Source of the DNA: a bacterium
Lineage (GTDB): Bacteria; Zhuqueibacterota; QNDG01; JAGLOF01
Assembly: GCA_016934955.1 (NCBI GenBank)
Contig: JAFGRY010000009.1
Coordinates: 124,001 to 188,000 of the forward strand
Direction of reading: 5' to 3'
Length of the DNA stretch: 64,000 nucleotides
The translations under genes were made by a program, and so were the position numbers. Of this stretch, positions 7,901 through 16,355 are shown piece by piece; the stretch's first letter is position 1, and each line of letters begins with the position of its first letter. The notes under the pieces were generated by a model that saw only the letters and a list, made by a program, of their open reading frames with translations, did not search any database and was not told the origin of the DNA.

Positions 7901-9469
7901 ATGAGCAAACGGACAGTATCGACAATGGTGTGCATCCTCAGCGTCTGTGTCCTGTTTCATGCGATGGCACTCACCGGGCAGGACACGGCTCCGGAAGGAT
8001 GCACCAGTGTGATTGCGGGACGTCTCGCAACGGTTGACGGCTCGACCATCACCTCCCACTCCTGCGACAGCGGCACGGACCGTACCTGGATCAATGTGGT
8101 GCCGCACCGCACCTATCCCGCCGGCGCCGTGTGTGAGATATATCTGCAGCCCAAGCGTACCACCGGACCGGACGATGATGACCGGATCGCCGTCGGGGAG
8201 ATTCCCCAGGCGGCCGAGACCTACGCCTATATCAACACCGCATATCCGGTGATGAACGAGTACCAGCTGGCCATCGGGGAGACCACTTTCGGCGGCAAGC
8301 GGGAGCTTCACTCGGAAGAGGGGCTTTTCGACTGTCCCGAGCTCTACCGGATGGCGCTGGAACGGGCGAAAACGGCGAGAGAGGCGATCCGCCTGATTGA
8401 TGCCCTGACCAAAGAATACGGGTATAACGACGTGGGCGAATGCTTCACTTTCGCGGATCCCAGGGAAACATGGCATTTCGAGATTCTCGGACCCGGCAAG
8501 GGGAATGTCGGAGCGGTCTGGGCCGCCGTCCGGATTCCCGACGATGAGGTCGGTGTTTCGGCGAACCTGAGCCGCATTCGGTTTCTCGACCTCGATGACC
8601 CGGAACAGTACATGGCGTCGGACAATGTCTTCTCCCTGGCGGAAGAACTGGGGCTGTGGGATCCCTCCCGGGGAAAGCGGCATTTTGAATTCTGTTATGT
8701 CTACGCGGACCGGCGAAGCATGGCCTGCCGCAGACGGGAGTGGCGGGTGCTGAGCCTGGCCGCGCCTTCGCTGCGGCTCGATCCGAACGGAGAAAATTTT
8801 CCCCTGTCGGTGAAGCCGGACAAGAAACTGTCGGTACAGGATGTGATCGCGATGTTCCGGGACACCTATGCGAACACGCCCTATGACATGATCCGCACCC
8901 TGACCACGGTGAATCGTGAAGGGAAGACGGTCACAAGTCCGGTGGCGACACCATTCTTGAACGGAGACCTGCGGGAACTGCTCAGGGTCCCCCGGGAGCG
9001 GACCATCGCCTGTCAGCGCGCCACCTACGTCCAGATAACCCAGTCGCGGGAGTGGCTGCCGGATCCGATCGGAGGTGTCGTCTGGCTGGGGTATGACAAT
9101 CCGGTGACCACGCCCCATCTGCCGTTTTACTGCGGCATTACGAAAATGCCCGAGTCCTATATGGTCGACGGGCGCCGGGCGTTCAGCCGCGACTGCGCCT
9201 GGTGGGCATTCAGGAGGGTGAGCCAGCTGGCGCTGTTCCGCTGGCAGGAGATGACGCAGGACATTGCGGAGGTGTGGCGGCCGCTGGAAGAGGGTGCGTT
9301 TGCCCGACAGGACAGCCTTGAAGCCGAATGGGTGAAGATCTATAAAAAGGATCCCCGGCGGCTGCAGGAGGTGCTTACAGATTACAGCGTGCGGACCGCG
9401 GAAAAAACGGTTCAGGCATACTGGGAGCTCGGCGATCTGCTCTGGACGCGCTACACGAACCGGTTCTGA
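7901..9469 (+). CDS. Secreted C69-family (PepD-like) dipeptidase, paralog 2
   Basis: Second copy of the C69 dipeptidase, 522 residues, starting 38 bp after paralog 1. Signal peptide about residues 1-25, then GCTSVIAGRLATVDGST with the expected nucleophile Cys34. The GETTFGGKREL and GAVWAAVRIPDDEVGVSAN segments are nearly identical to paralog 1, while the C-terminal halves have diverged. ATG 7901 follows GGAG (7891-7894) at a normal distance; the GTG 12 bp earlier is rejected. Two tandem paralogs before a transporter suggest that peptides are split outside the inner membrane and the products are then imported. Different substrate ranges for the two copies are an inference. Confidence 0.88.
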   Translation: MSKRTVSTMVCILSVCVLFHAMALTGQDTAPEGCTSVIAGRLATVDGSTITSHSCDSGTDRTWINVVPHRTYPAGAVCEIYLQPKRTTGPDDDDRIAVGEIPQAAETYAYINTAYPVMNEYQLAIGETTFGGKRELHSEEGLFDCPELYRMALERAKTAREAIRLIDALTKEYGYNDVGECFTFADPRETWHFEILGPGKGNVGAVWAAVRIPDDEVGVSANLSRIRFLDLDDPEQYMASDNVFSLAEELGLWDPSRGKRHFEFCYVYADRRSMACRRREWRVLSLAAPSLRLDPNGENFPLSVKPDKKLSVQDVIAMFRDTYANTPYDMIRTLTTVNREGKTVTSPVATPFLNGDLRELLRVPRERTIACQRATYVQITQSREWLPDPIGGVVWLGYDNPVTTPHLPFYCGITKMPESYMVDGRRAFSRDCAWWAFRRVSQLALFRWQEMTQDIAEVWRPLEEGAFARQDSLEAEWVKIYKKDPRRLQEVLTDYSVRTAEKTVQAYWELGDLLWTRYTNRF

Positions 9470-9504
9470 ACCAGTCACGAACAATGTTGAATTGGAGGCA
9501 TACA

Positions 9505-10113
9505 ATGAAATATCTATTGGTACTGCTGACGGCAGCGCTGTGTATCAGTGCTGTGGGAACGCCGGCCCCCTGCGCGGCGCAGGAACCCGGTATGAAACTC
9601 GAGGAGCCGATCGCGGTGACTTCCTGCGGGCAGAGTCCGGGTCCGGTGCGCCTGAAAGTGTTTCTGCAGAGGCTGAAGTATGACTTCACGTACAATCTTA
9701 CCCTCACGGCAGAGGATCTGATCGCTAAAAAGGAGACGGGAACACCGTTCAGAACGCTTTTCATCGTTACCGGCGCGAGCCTCAAGGGCATGGGAGCGGC
9801 CGGTGTTTCCATCGATGATGAACTGACACGGATCGCCGCCCTCATCGACGAGGCGAAAAAGCAGGGCATCGTGGTCGTCGGAACCCACATCGAGGGCATG
9901 AGCCGCAGGGCCCAGGGCGCGGCCGCCGGGGACAATTCCGATGAGCAGTCCATTGATGCGGTCTGTCTGCGGTCCGATCTGCTGTTCATCAAGTCCGACG
10001 GCAACGAAGACGGCAGGTTCACGGTTATATCCGGGGACAAACATATCCCCATGGTCACTTTCGAGAAAAATCAGGATATAATGACCCGGTTACAGCAACT
10101 GTTCGCCAAATAG
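9505..10113 (+). CDS. Secreted DUF6305-like protein next to a permease
   Basis: A 202-residue exported protein. Signal peptide at residues 1-24 (LLVLLTAALCISAVGTPAPCAA); the mature part begins with an EPIAVTSCGQSPGPV segment, which I recall as the hallmark of DUF6305, followed by an alternating alpha/beta pattern (RTLFIVTGAS, GIVVVGTHIEGM, SDLLFIKSDGN). ATG 9505 has GGAGG at 9492-9496. No function is established for the family as far as I know. Its place between secreted peptidases and a large permease suggests a periplasmic substrate-binding or accessory subunit, as TRAP or TTT transporters have. That is an inference from context, and the family name is from memory. Confidence 0.65.
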   Translation: MKYLLVLLTAALCISAVGTPAPCAAQEPGMKLEEPIAVTSCGQSPGPVRLKVFLQRLKYDFTYNLTLTAEDLIAKKETGTPFRTLFIVTGASLKGMGAAGVSIDDELTRIAALIDEAKKQGIVVVGTHIEGMSRRAQGAAAGDNSDEQSIDAVCLRSDLLFIKSDGNEDGRFTVISGDKHIPMVTFEKNQDIMTRLQQLFAK

Positions 10114-10122
10114 GGAGTGAGC

Positions 10123-11415
10123 ATGAGTATGTTTACCTATGCCGAGATCATTCTCGGCGTCATGGTCGCTCTCTATGCCGTTGCCAAGATCTTCAAATTG
10201 TCGACGGAGCTCGCCATGCTGGCCGCCGCCCTCGGCGGCGGGCTGGCAGGCGGATTCGGACTGCCGGCGCGGCACATCGCAGAAGGGGCGATCACTTACC
10301 TGGATATCAACCTGATCTTCATTTCGGCCACCCTGTTCATGAATATTCTCAAAGAGTCGGGCGGTGTGGCCTTCGTCATTCGGGGAATCCTGAAAGGATT
10401 TCACCGCTCCCGGATACTGCTGCTGATGCTGCTGGCGGTTCTGCTGCTGGTGCCGGGAGCGCTGACCGGGGCGGGGAGCGTGACCGTACTGATCACCGGC
10501 AGTCTTGTTGCCGTCGTACTCGGCTACATGGGCATACCCAGGGTGAAAACAGCGGCGATCATCTTCATTATCGCCGGCCTGAGCGCCGCGGCACCGCCGG
10601 TGAGTCTCTGGGCGATGATGACGGCCGCGGGCGTCAATATGCCCTATTTCGGATTTTTTCTGCCGCTGCTGATTCCCTGTGTCATCGCGGCCCTGGCCAC
10701 CATATTCATCCTGGGATGGAAAGGGACGCCGGTCGATCTCGAAAAAGCGCTGAAGGAGCTTCCGGAGCCGCCGGAGAAGATGAGCTGGCTGCGGGTGCTG
10801 ACCCCCTTTGCCGTGTTCTTCATCCTCATTCTCACGGGGAGACTGTTTCCCTTTTCAACCCCGGTTCTCGGTCTGCCGTTCATGTTTCTCTGCTCGGCGC
10901 TTGCCTCCTTTCTGCTGTCTCCCGTGAAGATACGGTTTTTCCGGGTCTCAAGAGAAACCATCGACCAGCTGCTGCCGCTTATCGGAACGCTGACCTGCGT
11001 AGGAGTGCTGGTGCAGATCATGACCCTCACCGGAGTGCGGGGCCTGCTGGCCGTTACGGCGGTGACGCTCCCGGTGTCGGTGGTGTTCGCCTCCCTGTTC
11101 TTCCTGCTTCCGGTGTCCGAAGCGGTGCTCATGTACGGATCCGCTCCGGTGATCGGAGTTCCGCTCATTCTCCTGTTCAATACGATAGGACTCGATCCCA
11201 TCGTTGCCCTGGCGGGAATGAGCGTCATCTGGCCCCTGGGAGACGCCCTGCCGCCCACGGCGATTATCGGCAGACTTACCGTCGATGTGGCCGGGTACAA
11301 AGAGAGCTATACCCGTTTTCTCAAAGCCTGCGCCGTTCCGGCGATCGTGATTGTGATCATCGGCACGCTGATGGTCATTTTCAGCAAGGCCCTGAACTTT
11401 CTCACGATATTTTAA
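10123..11415 (+). CDS. DctM-like large permease (TRAP/ion-transporter superfamily)
   Basis: A 430-residue polytopic inner-membrane protein with about 11-12 hydrophobic segments. It has a glycine-rich first hairpin (LAAALGGGLAGGFGLPA), a TGAGSVTVLITGSLV segment and AAPPVSLWAMMTAAG, which resemble the re-entrant substrate-binding hairpins of DctM/TctA-type permeases, and GDALPPTAIIGRL in the second half as the repeat counterpart. ATG 10123 lies 5 bp after AGGGAG; ATG 10129 and GTG 10117 are alternatives. The gene starts 9 bp after the DUF6305-like gene and is followed by a 54-residue membrane protein. TRAP large permeases work with a small four-helix DctQ and a periplasmic receptor; neither is present in classical form here. 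Confidence 0.75.
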   Translation: MSMFTYAEIILGVMVALYAVAKIFKLSTELAMLAAALGGGLAGGFGLPARHIAEGAITYLDINLIFISATLFMNILKESGGVAFVIRGILKGFHRSRILLLMLLAVLLLVPGALTGAGSVTVLITGSLVAVVLGYMGIPRVKTAAIIFIIAGLSAAAPPVSLWAMMTAAGVNMPYFGFFLPLLIPCVIAALATIFILGWKGTPVDLEKALKELPEPPEKMSWLRVLTPFAVFFILILTGRLFPFSTPVLGLPFMFLCSALASFLLSPVKIRFFRVSRETIDQLLPLIGTLTCVGVLVQIMTLTGVRGLLAVTAVTLPVSVVFASLFFLLPVSEAVLMYGSAPVIGVPLILLFNTIGLDPIVALAGMSVIWPLGDALPPTAIIGRLTVDVAGYKESYTRFLKACAVPAIVIVIIGTLMVIFSKALNFLTIF

Positions 11416-11433
11416 TAACGGGGAGCGTGATTA

Positions 11434-11598
11434 ATGGATATCATCTCTACAGCCGTGACCATTGTCTACTATATGCTGGTGGCATACACGGCGGCCATTC
11501 TTTTATATAATGTCCTGAAAGCACGGAAATGGGACCGGGAGCTGCTCTATATCATAGTGCTCATTCCGTTCCTGCTGCGGCTGTTCAGGCTGAAATAG
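11434..11598 (+). CDS. 54-residue membrane micro-protein in the permease operon
   Basis: ATG 11434, stop TAG 11596-11598. GGGGAGCG at 11420-11427 provides a good Shine-Dalgarno site. The protein has two hydrophobic segments: residues 3-26 (TIVYYMLVAYTAAILLYNVL) and 38-51 (LLYIIVLIPFLLRLF), separated by a short charged loop KARKWDREL. It ends in LFRLK. The gene sits 18 bp after the permease stop and 11 bp before the next start, so it is clearly inside the operon. It could be a minimal stand-in for the small subunit of a TRAP-like transporter. No family is recognised. Evidence that it is real: position, ribosome site, membrane pattern and lack of any other gene in this 194-bp gap. Confidence 0.7.
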   Translation: MDIISTAVTIVYYMLVAYTAAILLYNVLKARKWDRELLYIIVLIPFLLRLFRLK

Positions 11599-11609
11599 GG
11601 AGGGCACCG

Positions 11610-12776
11610 ATGACATCAGCCGATTATATTCGCAAAGCGGTGTTTCTGCTTCTGGGTCTGGCCCTTCTCGTCGCTTCAGGATCGAGTTTTTACAGGAGCC
11701 GTCACCGGGTGGAGACGGTGGTCCTGGGTGAGGGTGTGGCGGAGGTGGTTAAACTGAGCCGCTACTTTTCACCTCTCGAGGGCACAGCCAACGACTGCAG
11801 CCTTTACATCCTCGACAGCGGCGTTCCCGGCGCCACGCTTCTGCTCCTGGGAGGATCGCATCCCGAGGAGCCGGCCGGCCGGCTGGCAGCGTGGATTTTT
11901 GCGGAAAACGGGATAATGGAAGCGGGAAGGATGATCGTCGCCGTGAGCGCGAACCGCAGCGGCAGCACCGTCACCCGGCCCAGCGGCGCCTATCCGCCCG
12001 ACTACACGATCCCCACCGCCTGGGGCGGAAAGACGTTCAGAATGGGCGATCGCTGGACCAGCCCCCTGGATCAGTGGCCCGATCCGGAAGTCTATATCCA
12101 TTACCCAAGCAGGCAGAACCTTGCCTACGTGGATATTCGCAACCTCAACCGGACCTGGCCGGGCCGGGCGAACGGCACGCTCACGGAAAAGACCTGTTAC
12201 GCATTCATGGAACTGATCCGACTCGAGCAGATCGATCTGGTTATCGATCTCCACGAGGCGGAACTGCAGTATCCGGTGATCAGCACCATTGTCGCGCATC
12301 AGAAGGGCATGGATCTGGCCACGTACGTGTCGATGATGCTCGTCGATTTCGAGGAGTTCGATATGGGGACCGAGTTTTCTCCGGAGAATCTGCACGGCCT
12401 GTCCCACCGGGAGATCGGCGATCATTCCGATGCAGTGTCGCTGCTGTTTGAGGCCCCGGAACCGTTCCTGGACGCGACCAGGGGGAAAACGACCCGGGAG
12501 CAGCTGCTGACCGGCAAGGACGAGTTTGTTGTCAAGGCGGGCGAGCATGGACTGCTTTTTGAGGCGATCGACGAGCACGGCTGGCCCATCGATGTGCGGG
12601 TCGGGCGGCACACGTCGGCCGTGCTGCAGACCATGGAGAGCTGGACGGAAGAGCATCCGGACAAGCCCCTTGTCTGTGCCGGCGTGCCGCGCTACGCGGA
12701 AGTGATCGAGCGGACGACCGGCGCGTATCTGCACGACCCCGCGGCTGCACCGCCGGACAGAGTGGTCAACGAATAA
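11610..12776 (+). CDS. AstE/aspartoacylase-like zinc amidase (M14 superfamily), membrane-anchored
   Basis: A 388-residue enzyme of the succinylglutamate desuccinylase/aspartoacylase group, which hydrolyses N-acyl amino acids or C-terminal peptide bonds. N-terminal hydrophobic segment (residues about 11-27) acts as signal or anchor. Zinc ligands are seen as H84-P-E-E87 in GGSHPEEP and H215 in VIDLHEA; a later LLFEAPEP supplies a plausible catalytic Glu. ATG 11610 follows GGGAGGG (11598-11604). Last gene of the C69/DUF6305-like/permease unit. A strong hairpin follows 6 bp downstream. Together with the C69 enzymes this points to peptides or N-acylated amino acids as substrates of the whole operon. 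Confidence 0.75.
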   Translation: MTSADYIRKAVFLLLGLALLVASGSSFYRSRHRVETVVLGEGVAEVVKLSRYFSPLEGTANDCSLYILDSGVPGATLLLLGGSHPEEPAGRLAAWIFAENGIMEAGRMIVAVSANRSGSTVTRPSGAYPPDYTIPTAWGGKTFRMGDRWTSPLDQWPDPEVYIHYPSRQNLAYVDIRNLNRTWPGRANGTLTEKTCYAFMELIRLEQIDLVIDLHEAELQYPVISTIVAHQKGMDLATYVSMMLVDFEEFDMGTEFSPENLHGLSHREIGDHSDAVSLLFEAPEPFLDATRGKTTREQLLTGKDEFVVKAGEHGLLFEAIDEHGWPIDVRVGRHTSAVLQTMESWTEEHPDKPLVCAGVPRYAEVIERTTGAYLHDPAAAPPDRVVNE

Positions 12777-12781
12777 CCGGC

Positions 12782-12811
12782 GCCGCCATCCCGCCGAACC
12801 GGGATGGCGGC
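12782..12811. terminator. Strong 12-bp stem-loop between the uptake operon and the amidohydrolase gene
   Basis: Perfect inverted repeat GCCGCCATCCCG (12782-12793) and CGGGATGGCGGC (12800-12811) with a 6-base loop, 5 bp after the stop of the preceding gene. No T-run follows (AAGAAAATCC), so it is either a terminator of non-canonical form or a 3' stability hairpin. A promoter-like sequence starts 10 bp further on, which supports a transcription-unit boundary here. Confidence 0.6.
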
Positions 12812-12821
12812 AAGAAAATCC

Positions 12822-12850
12822 TTGATAATAAGTCCTCGTTCACGTACTTT
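12822..12850 (+). promoter_or_regulatory. Promoter of the amidohydrolase gene
   Basis: TTGATA (12822-12827), 17 bp spacer, TACTTT (12845-12850), just after the stem-loop and 47 bp before the ATG at 12898. The fit to the sigma-70 consensus and the position between operons support it; it has not been tested. Confidence 0.5.
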
Positions 12851-12897
12851 ATTTCTGTCTTTCCCCCATACGCACAACGCACCCTGTCGGAGGAAGC

Positions 12898-14604
12898 ATG
12901 AAACCATTCCGTACTTTCCTGCCGGCTGCCGCGGCAGCTGTGCTCACGGTTCTTGCCGGCTGCAGCCGGCCCTATGACGGCCCCGCCGCAGACCTGGTGG
13001 TGAGGAACGCAGCTGTGGTCACCATTGACAAGGACAATCCCCGGGCCGGGGCCGTTGCGGTTATCGGTGAGACCATTGTCGCTGTTACATCCGATAAGCG
13101 GATCGCCGGCTATATTGATCCGGAAAAAACGAAAGTGATCGATGCCGGCGGAAGGCTGGTGATTCCGGGGTTCAATGACGCGCACCTGCATTTTCTCAGC
13201 GGCGGGCGGTCCCTGATGAATCTCGATTTTCGCTACATGACCGATATTAAAAAAATTCAGAGCATGGTGAAGCAGCGGGCGGCGGAGGCCGGCCCCGGTG
13301 TACTCATCCAGGGAAGAGCGTGGGACCATGAACTCTTTCCGGACAAGCAGTGGCCTACCAAAGAGATTCTGGATGCCGTGGCTCCGGACAATCCCGTCGT
13401 GCTTTCGCGCACGGACGGCCACTCGGTCTGGGTGAACTCATACGTGCTGAACGCGTCCGGCATTACGAGGCACACGCCCGATCCGCCCGGCGGCACCATC
13501 GTCCGGGATCCGGCGACCGGCGAACCGACCGGTATTCTCAAGGAAGCGGCGGAAGGACTGGTGAAGATTCCCCGGTCCGCCCTGACATCCGGGGAGAGAC
13601 AGCGCGACCTGAACCGGCTCGCTTTCGAGAAGGGATTCGAAGCCGCCCGGCGTCTGGGCGTCACCAGTTTTCAGCATCTCAACGGAAACCAGGACATTAT
13701 TCAGGAGTTCAAGGATGAAGGCAGGCTCACCGCACGGGTGACGTTCAATCTCTGGCTGACCGATGACCCGGTCCGGCTGCGGGAATATGATGAGCTGAGG
13801 ACGCAGTATCCGGCAAGCGACAACTGGATCAGGGCCGGATACCTGAAAGCGTTCATCGACGGCACTCTCGGTTCCGGGACGGCGTTGATGTTCGAACCGT
13901 TTTCCGATGATCCGTCCACCTCCGGCCTGCCCCAGATGTCCTACGAGGAGCTGGAGCGGCAGGTCGTAGCCGCCGACGGCATGGGGTTTCAGATCGGTAT
14001 CCACGCCATCGGCAGCAAAGGCAATCACTGGATACTGAACGCCTATGAAAAAGCGGCGGAAGTGAACGGAACACGGGACAGCCGCCACCGCAGCGAGCAC
14101 GCGCAGATCCTGACCGATGAGGATATCCCCCGTTTCGGCGAACTGGGCGTTATCGCCTCGATGCAGCCGACCCACTGCATCACCGACAAGCGCTTCGCGG
14201 AAAAGCGGATCGGGCTCGAACGCTGCCGGGGCGCCTATGCCTGGCAGCGGTTGCTGGAGAGCGGCGCGCATGTCGCATTCGGCACCGACTGGCCGGTGGA
14301 GCCCCTCGATCCCATGGAGGGCCTGTACGCGGCGGTGACCCGGAAGGACCGGGAGGGGGAGGAAGGAGATGGATGGTTCCCTGATCAGCGGCTGTCCATG
14401 GAAAAGGCGATCGAACTCTATACGCTGGGATCGGCTTACGCGGAATTTACCGAGGACCGCAAGGGAATGCTCAGAAAAGGATATCTCGCGGATATGGTCA
14501 TTCTCGATCAGAATCTGCTCACTGTCCCTCCTGAAAAGATAATGGACACAAGGGTCGATATCACGATAGTCGGCGGCGAGATTGTCTATGAGCGAAGCCG
14601 CTGA
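12898..14604 (+). CDS. YtcJ-like amidohydrolase (Amidohydro_3), lipoprotein
   Basis: A 568-residue metal-dependent amidohydrolase. Signal peptide ending in the lipobox VLAGC (Cys about residue 21) places it in the periplasm or on the outer membrane. The AHLHF segment is the first metal-binding HxH of the superfamily, followed by YtcJ-type features: GRAWDHELF, RTDGHSVWVNS, AFIDGTLGSGTALM, IGIHAIGSKGNHW, SEHAQI and FGTDWPVEPLDP. The YtcJ group acts on N-acyl or formamide-type bonds; the substrate here is unknown. The preceding operon also hydrolyses peptide-like bonds, so a shared theme is plausible. GGAGG precedes the ATG at a normal distance. Confidence 0.88.
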   Translation: MKPFRTFLPAAAAAVLTVLAGCSRPYDGPAADLVVRNAAVVTIDKDNPRAGAVAVIGETIVAVTSDKRIAGYIDPEKTKVIDAGGRLVIPGFNDAHLHFLSGGRSLMNLDFRYMTDIKKIQSMVKQRAAEAGPGVLIQGRAWDHELFPDKQWPTKEILDAVAPDNPVVLSRTDGHSVWVNSYVLNASGITRHTPDPPGGTIVRDPATGEPTGILKEAAEGLVKIPRSALTSGERQRDLNRLAFEKGFEAARRLGVTSFQHLNGNQDIIQEFKDEGRLTARVTFNLWLTDDPVRLREYDELRTQYPASDNWIRAGYLKAFIDGTLGSGTALMFEPFSDDPSTSGLPQMSYEELERQVVAADGMGFQIGIHAIGSKGNHWILNAYEKAAEVNGTRDSRHRSEHAQILTDEDIPRFGELGVIASMQPTHCITDKRFAEKRIGLERCRGAYAWQRLLESGAHVAFGTDWPVEPLDPMEGLYAAVTRKDREGEEGDGWFPDQRLSMEKAIELYTLGSAYAEFTEDRKGMLRKGYLADMVILDQNLLTVPPEKIMDTRVDITIVGGEIVYERSR

Positions 14605-15091
14605 CGGGTACAGCAGACATCATATGCAGCAGCCCGAGCGGGAGATCGGCGACCGTGATGTCATGCTCGGCATGCTCAGGCAGGGACGGTACGTCTCCAT
14701 TGCCCTCACAGCGGATGACCGGCCCTATATCGTGACCCTGAGCTACGGCTATGACCGGAACAGGCACGCCCTCTATTTTCACAGCGGTGTGAAGGGATTG
14801 AAACTGGATATCATGGCCAAGAATCCCCGGGTGTGCGCGACCCTTATCGAAGACAGGGGCTACCGCATGGGGGAGTGCTCCCATGCGTACCGGTCGCTGC
14901 TCCTTTACGGAAGCATACGGCTGGTGACCGATCCGGAGGAACAGCGGCACGGGCTTGAGGTGCTTCTCGAACATCTGGAAGAAGATCCCGAACCGATCCG
15001 GCGGCGCAGCCTCGGTTCGGATGCGGTTTTTGAAAAAACGGCTGTTCTCACATTGACGATTGAAGAGATGACCGCCAGAGAGGGCTGCTGA
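14588..15091 (+). CDS. NimA-like pyridoxamine 5'-phosphate oxidase-fold flavoprotein
   Basis: A 167-residue split-beta-barrel protein of the NimA/PNPOx-like group. These bind flavin or heme, and some members reduce 5-nitroimidazoles. Seen: DVMLGMLRQGRYVSIALTADDRPYIVTLSYGY, then ALYFHSG-x5-K-x4-NPRVCATL, the typical cofactor-side segments, and LLYGSIRLV. ATG 14588 overlaps the end of the amidohydrolase gene by 17 bp, implying coupling; ATG 14624 is the alternative and gives a protein starting nearer to the conserved core. No link to its neighbours is known. Confidence 0.75.
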   Translation: MSEAADGYSRHHMQQPEREIGDRDVMLGMLRQGRYVSIALTADDRPYIVTLSYGYDRNRHALYFHSGVKGLKLDIMAKNPRVCATLIEDRGYRMGECSHAYRSLLLYGSIRLVTDPEEQRHGLEVLLEHLEEDPEPIRRRSLGSDAVFEKTAVLTLTIEEMTAREGC

Positions 15092-15163
15092 AATCAGGTG
15101 GAACGACCCTGATATTCATTACTGTTCCCTGACGGGACGTTTTTGAGGCCGACAGGATTGCAT

Positions 15164-16348
15164 ATGATCAAATGGGCGACAAAACGGCTGGTGCAGAGCC
15201 GGATCAAGGACTGGGAGCAGACCGAGCGGCAGCTGGTGCGGACCCGCTACGGACTGCTGGGGGGCTGGGTGAGTATCGTGGTTAACGCGGTGCTTTCACT
15301 GGTGAAAGCGGGTCTCGCTCTGCTCACGGGCTCGCTCTCCCTGGCCGCCGACGCGATCCACTCCCTTTCAGATGCCGGCACCTCGCTGGTAATCGTCATT
15401 TCCTTCCGGGCCGCCGGCAAACCCGCCGATGAGCGGCACCCCTTCGGGCACGGCAGAATGGAAGCCGTGGCCACCCTGGTGATCTCCATCCTGATCGTCA
15501 TCGCCGGATTCGAACTGGGCAAGAGCGGGTTCACGCGGCTCACCGAGCCGGGCGATTTCCAGTTCTCCTGGCTCGCGGTCGTCCTTATTTTTCTTTCGGT
15601 GTTCATCAAGGAGGCCCTGGCCCGCATGTCCTTCCAGTTGTCGGACATGATCGGCTCCACGGCGCTGGAGGCCGATTCATGGCACCACCGGCTGGATGCG
15701 ATCTCTTCGGTACTGGTGATTGTCGCCTTTTTCGGCCAGAAGATGGGACTGCTCTGGATCGACGGCGCCATGGGTCTGCTCATTTCAGTTATGGTGGTGT
15801 ACACCGGGTTCAAGATCGCCCGGGACGGGATCGATGAACTGCTGGGGAAGCCCCCGTCAGACGCACTGATCGCCGAGATCAAGGCGCTGGTGAGCGAAAT
15901 TCCCGAAGTCATGGATGTACACGACCTTATCATCCACCAGTACGGGAGCAGCAAAGTCATTTCCATGCACATATCCGTTCCCGACACCCTCTCTCTCAAG
16001 GCGGGGCACGCGGTCTCCGAAGCGGCGGCGGATATGGTCAATGAGCGATTCTGCACGCATACCACGGTTCATCTCGATCCGATACCGAAGGATGATCCCG
16101 AGTACAGCGGTATGGAATCCTTTATCCGAATTATTCTCGACGGTCTTTCGCAGGAGCTTTCGTTTTTCGACCTGCGTATAGAAGGAGCGGAGATGGAAAA
16201 GCAGGTGGTGCTCGAGCTGAGAGCGCCGAAGGGTATGGACGGGAAGGCGCAGGAGGAATACAGCCGCGTGCTCGAGAAGCGGCTGATGCAGGCGTATCCG
16301 GGCGTCAAAGAGGTGAGCGTTAACATCGGAGCGACATTTGCATTTTAA
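15164..16348 (+). CDS. Cation diffusion facilitator (CDF) efflux transporter
   Basis: A 394-residue Zn2+/Fe2+/Mn2+:proton antiporter. It has six transmembrane segments in residues 25-225, with metal-site motifs DAIHSLSD in TM2 and DSWHHRLD in TM5, and the HPFGHGRMEA loop of the family. Two cytoplasmic ferredoxin-like domains follow; the C-terminal extension after about residue 300 looks like a second copy of the dimerisation domain, making the protein longer than simple CDFs (about 300). ATG 15164 has GACAGGA upstream; an earlier TTG is rejected. PorU starts 7 bp after its stop. Confidence 0.92.
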   Translation: MIKWATKRLVQSRIKDWEQTERQLVRTRYGLLGGWVSIVVNAVLSLVKAGLALLTGSLSLAADAIHSLSDAGTSLVIVISFRAAGKPADERHPFGHGRMEAVATLVISILIVIAGFELGKSGFTRLTEPGDFQFSWLAVVLIFLSVFIKEALARMSFQLSDMIGSTALEADSWHHRLDAISSVLVIVAFFGQKMGLLWIDGAMGLLISVMVVYTGFKIARDGIDELLGKPPSDALIAEIKALVSEIPEVMDVHDLIIHQYGSSKVISMHISVPDTLSLKAGHAVSEAAADMVNERFCTHTTVHLDPIPKDDPEYSGMESFIRIILDGLSQELSFFDLRIEGAEMEKQVVLELRAPKGMDGKAQEEYSRVLEKRLMQAYPGVKEVSVNIGATFAF

Positions 16349-16355
16349 GGAATCT

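Noticed and set aside
7886..9505. 539-codon minus-strand open frame opposite the second C69 gene
   Set aside because: Rich in Arg, Gly, His and Pro without domain motifs, and fully covered by a well-supported gene on the other strand.
10123..11415. Permease as a classical TRAP transporter
   Set aside because: No DctP-type receptor or DctQ-type four-helix subunit is next to it, so only DctM-like was assigned.
11529..11609. Upstream extension of the amidase gene to an earlier in-frame start
   Set aside because: It would overlap the micro-protein gene and add residues with no signal-peptide character; ATG 11610 has a good ribosome site.
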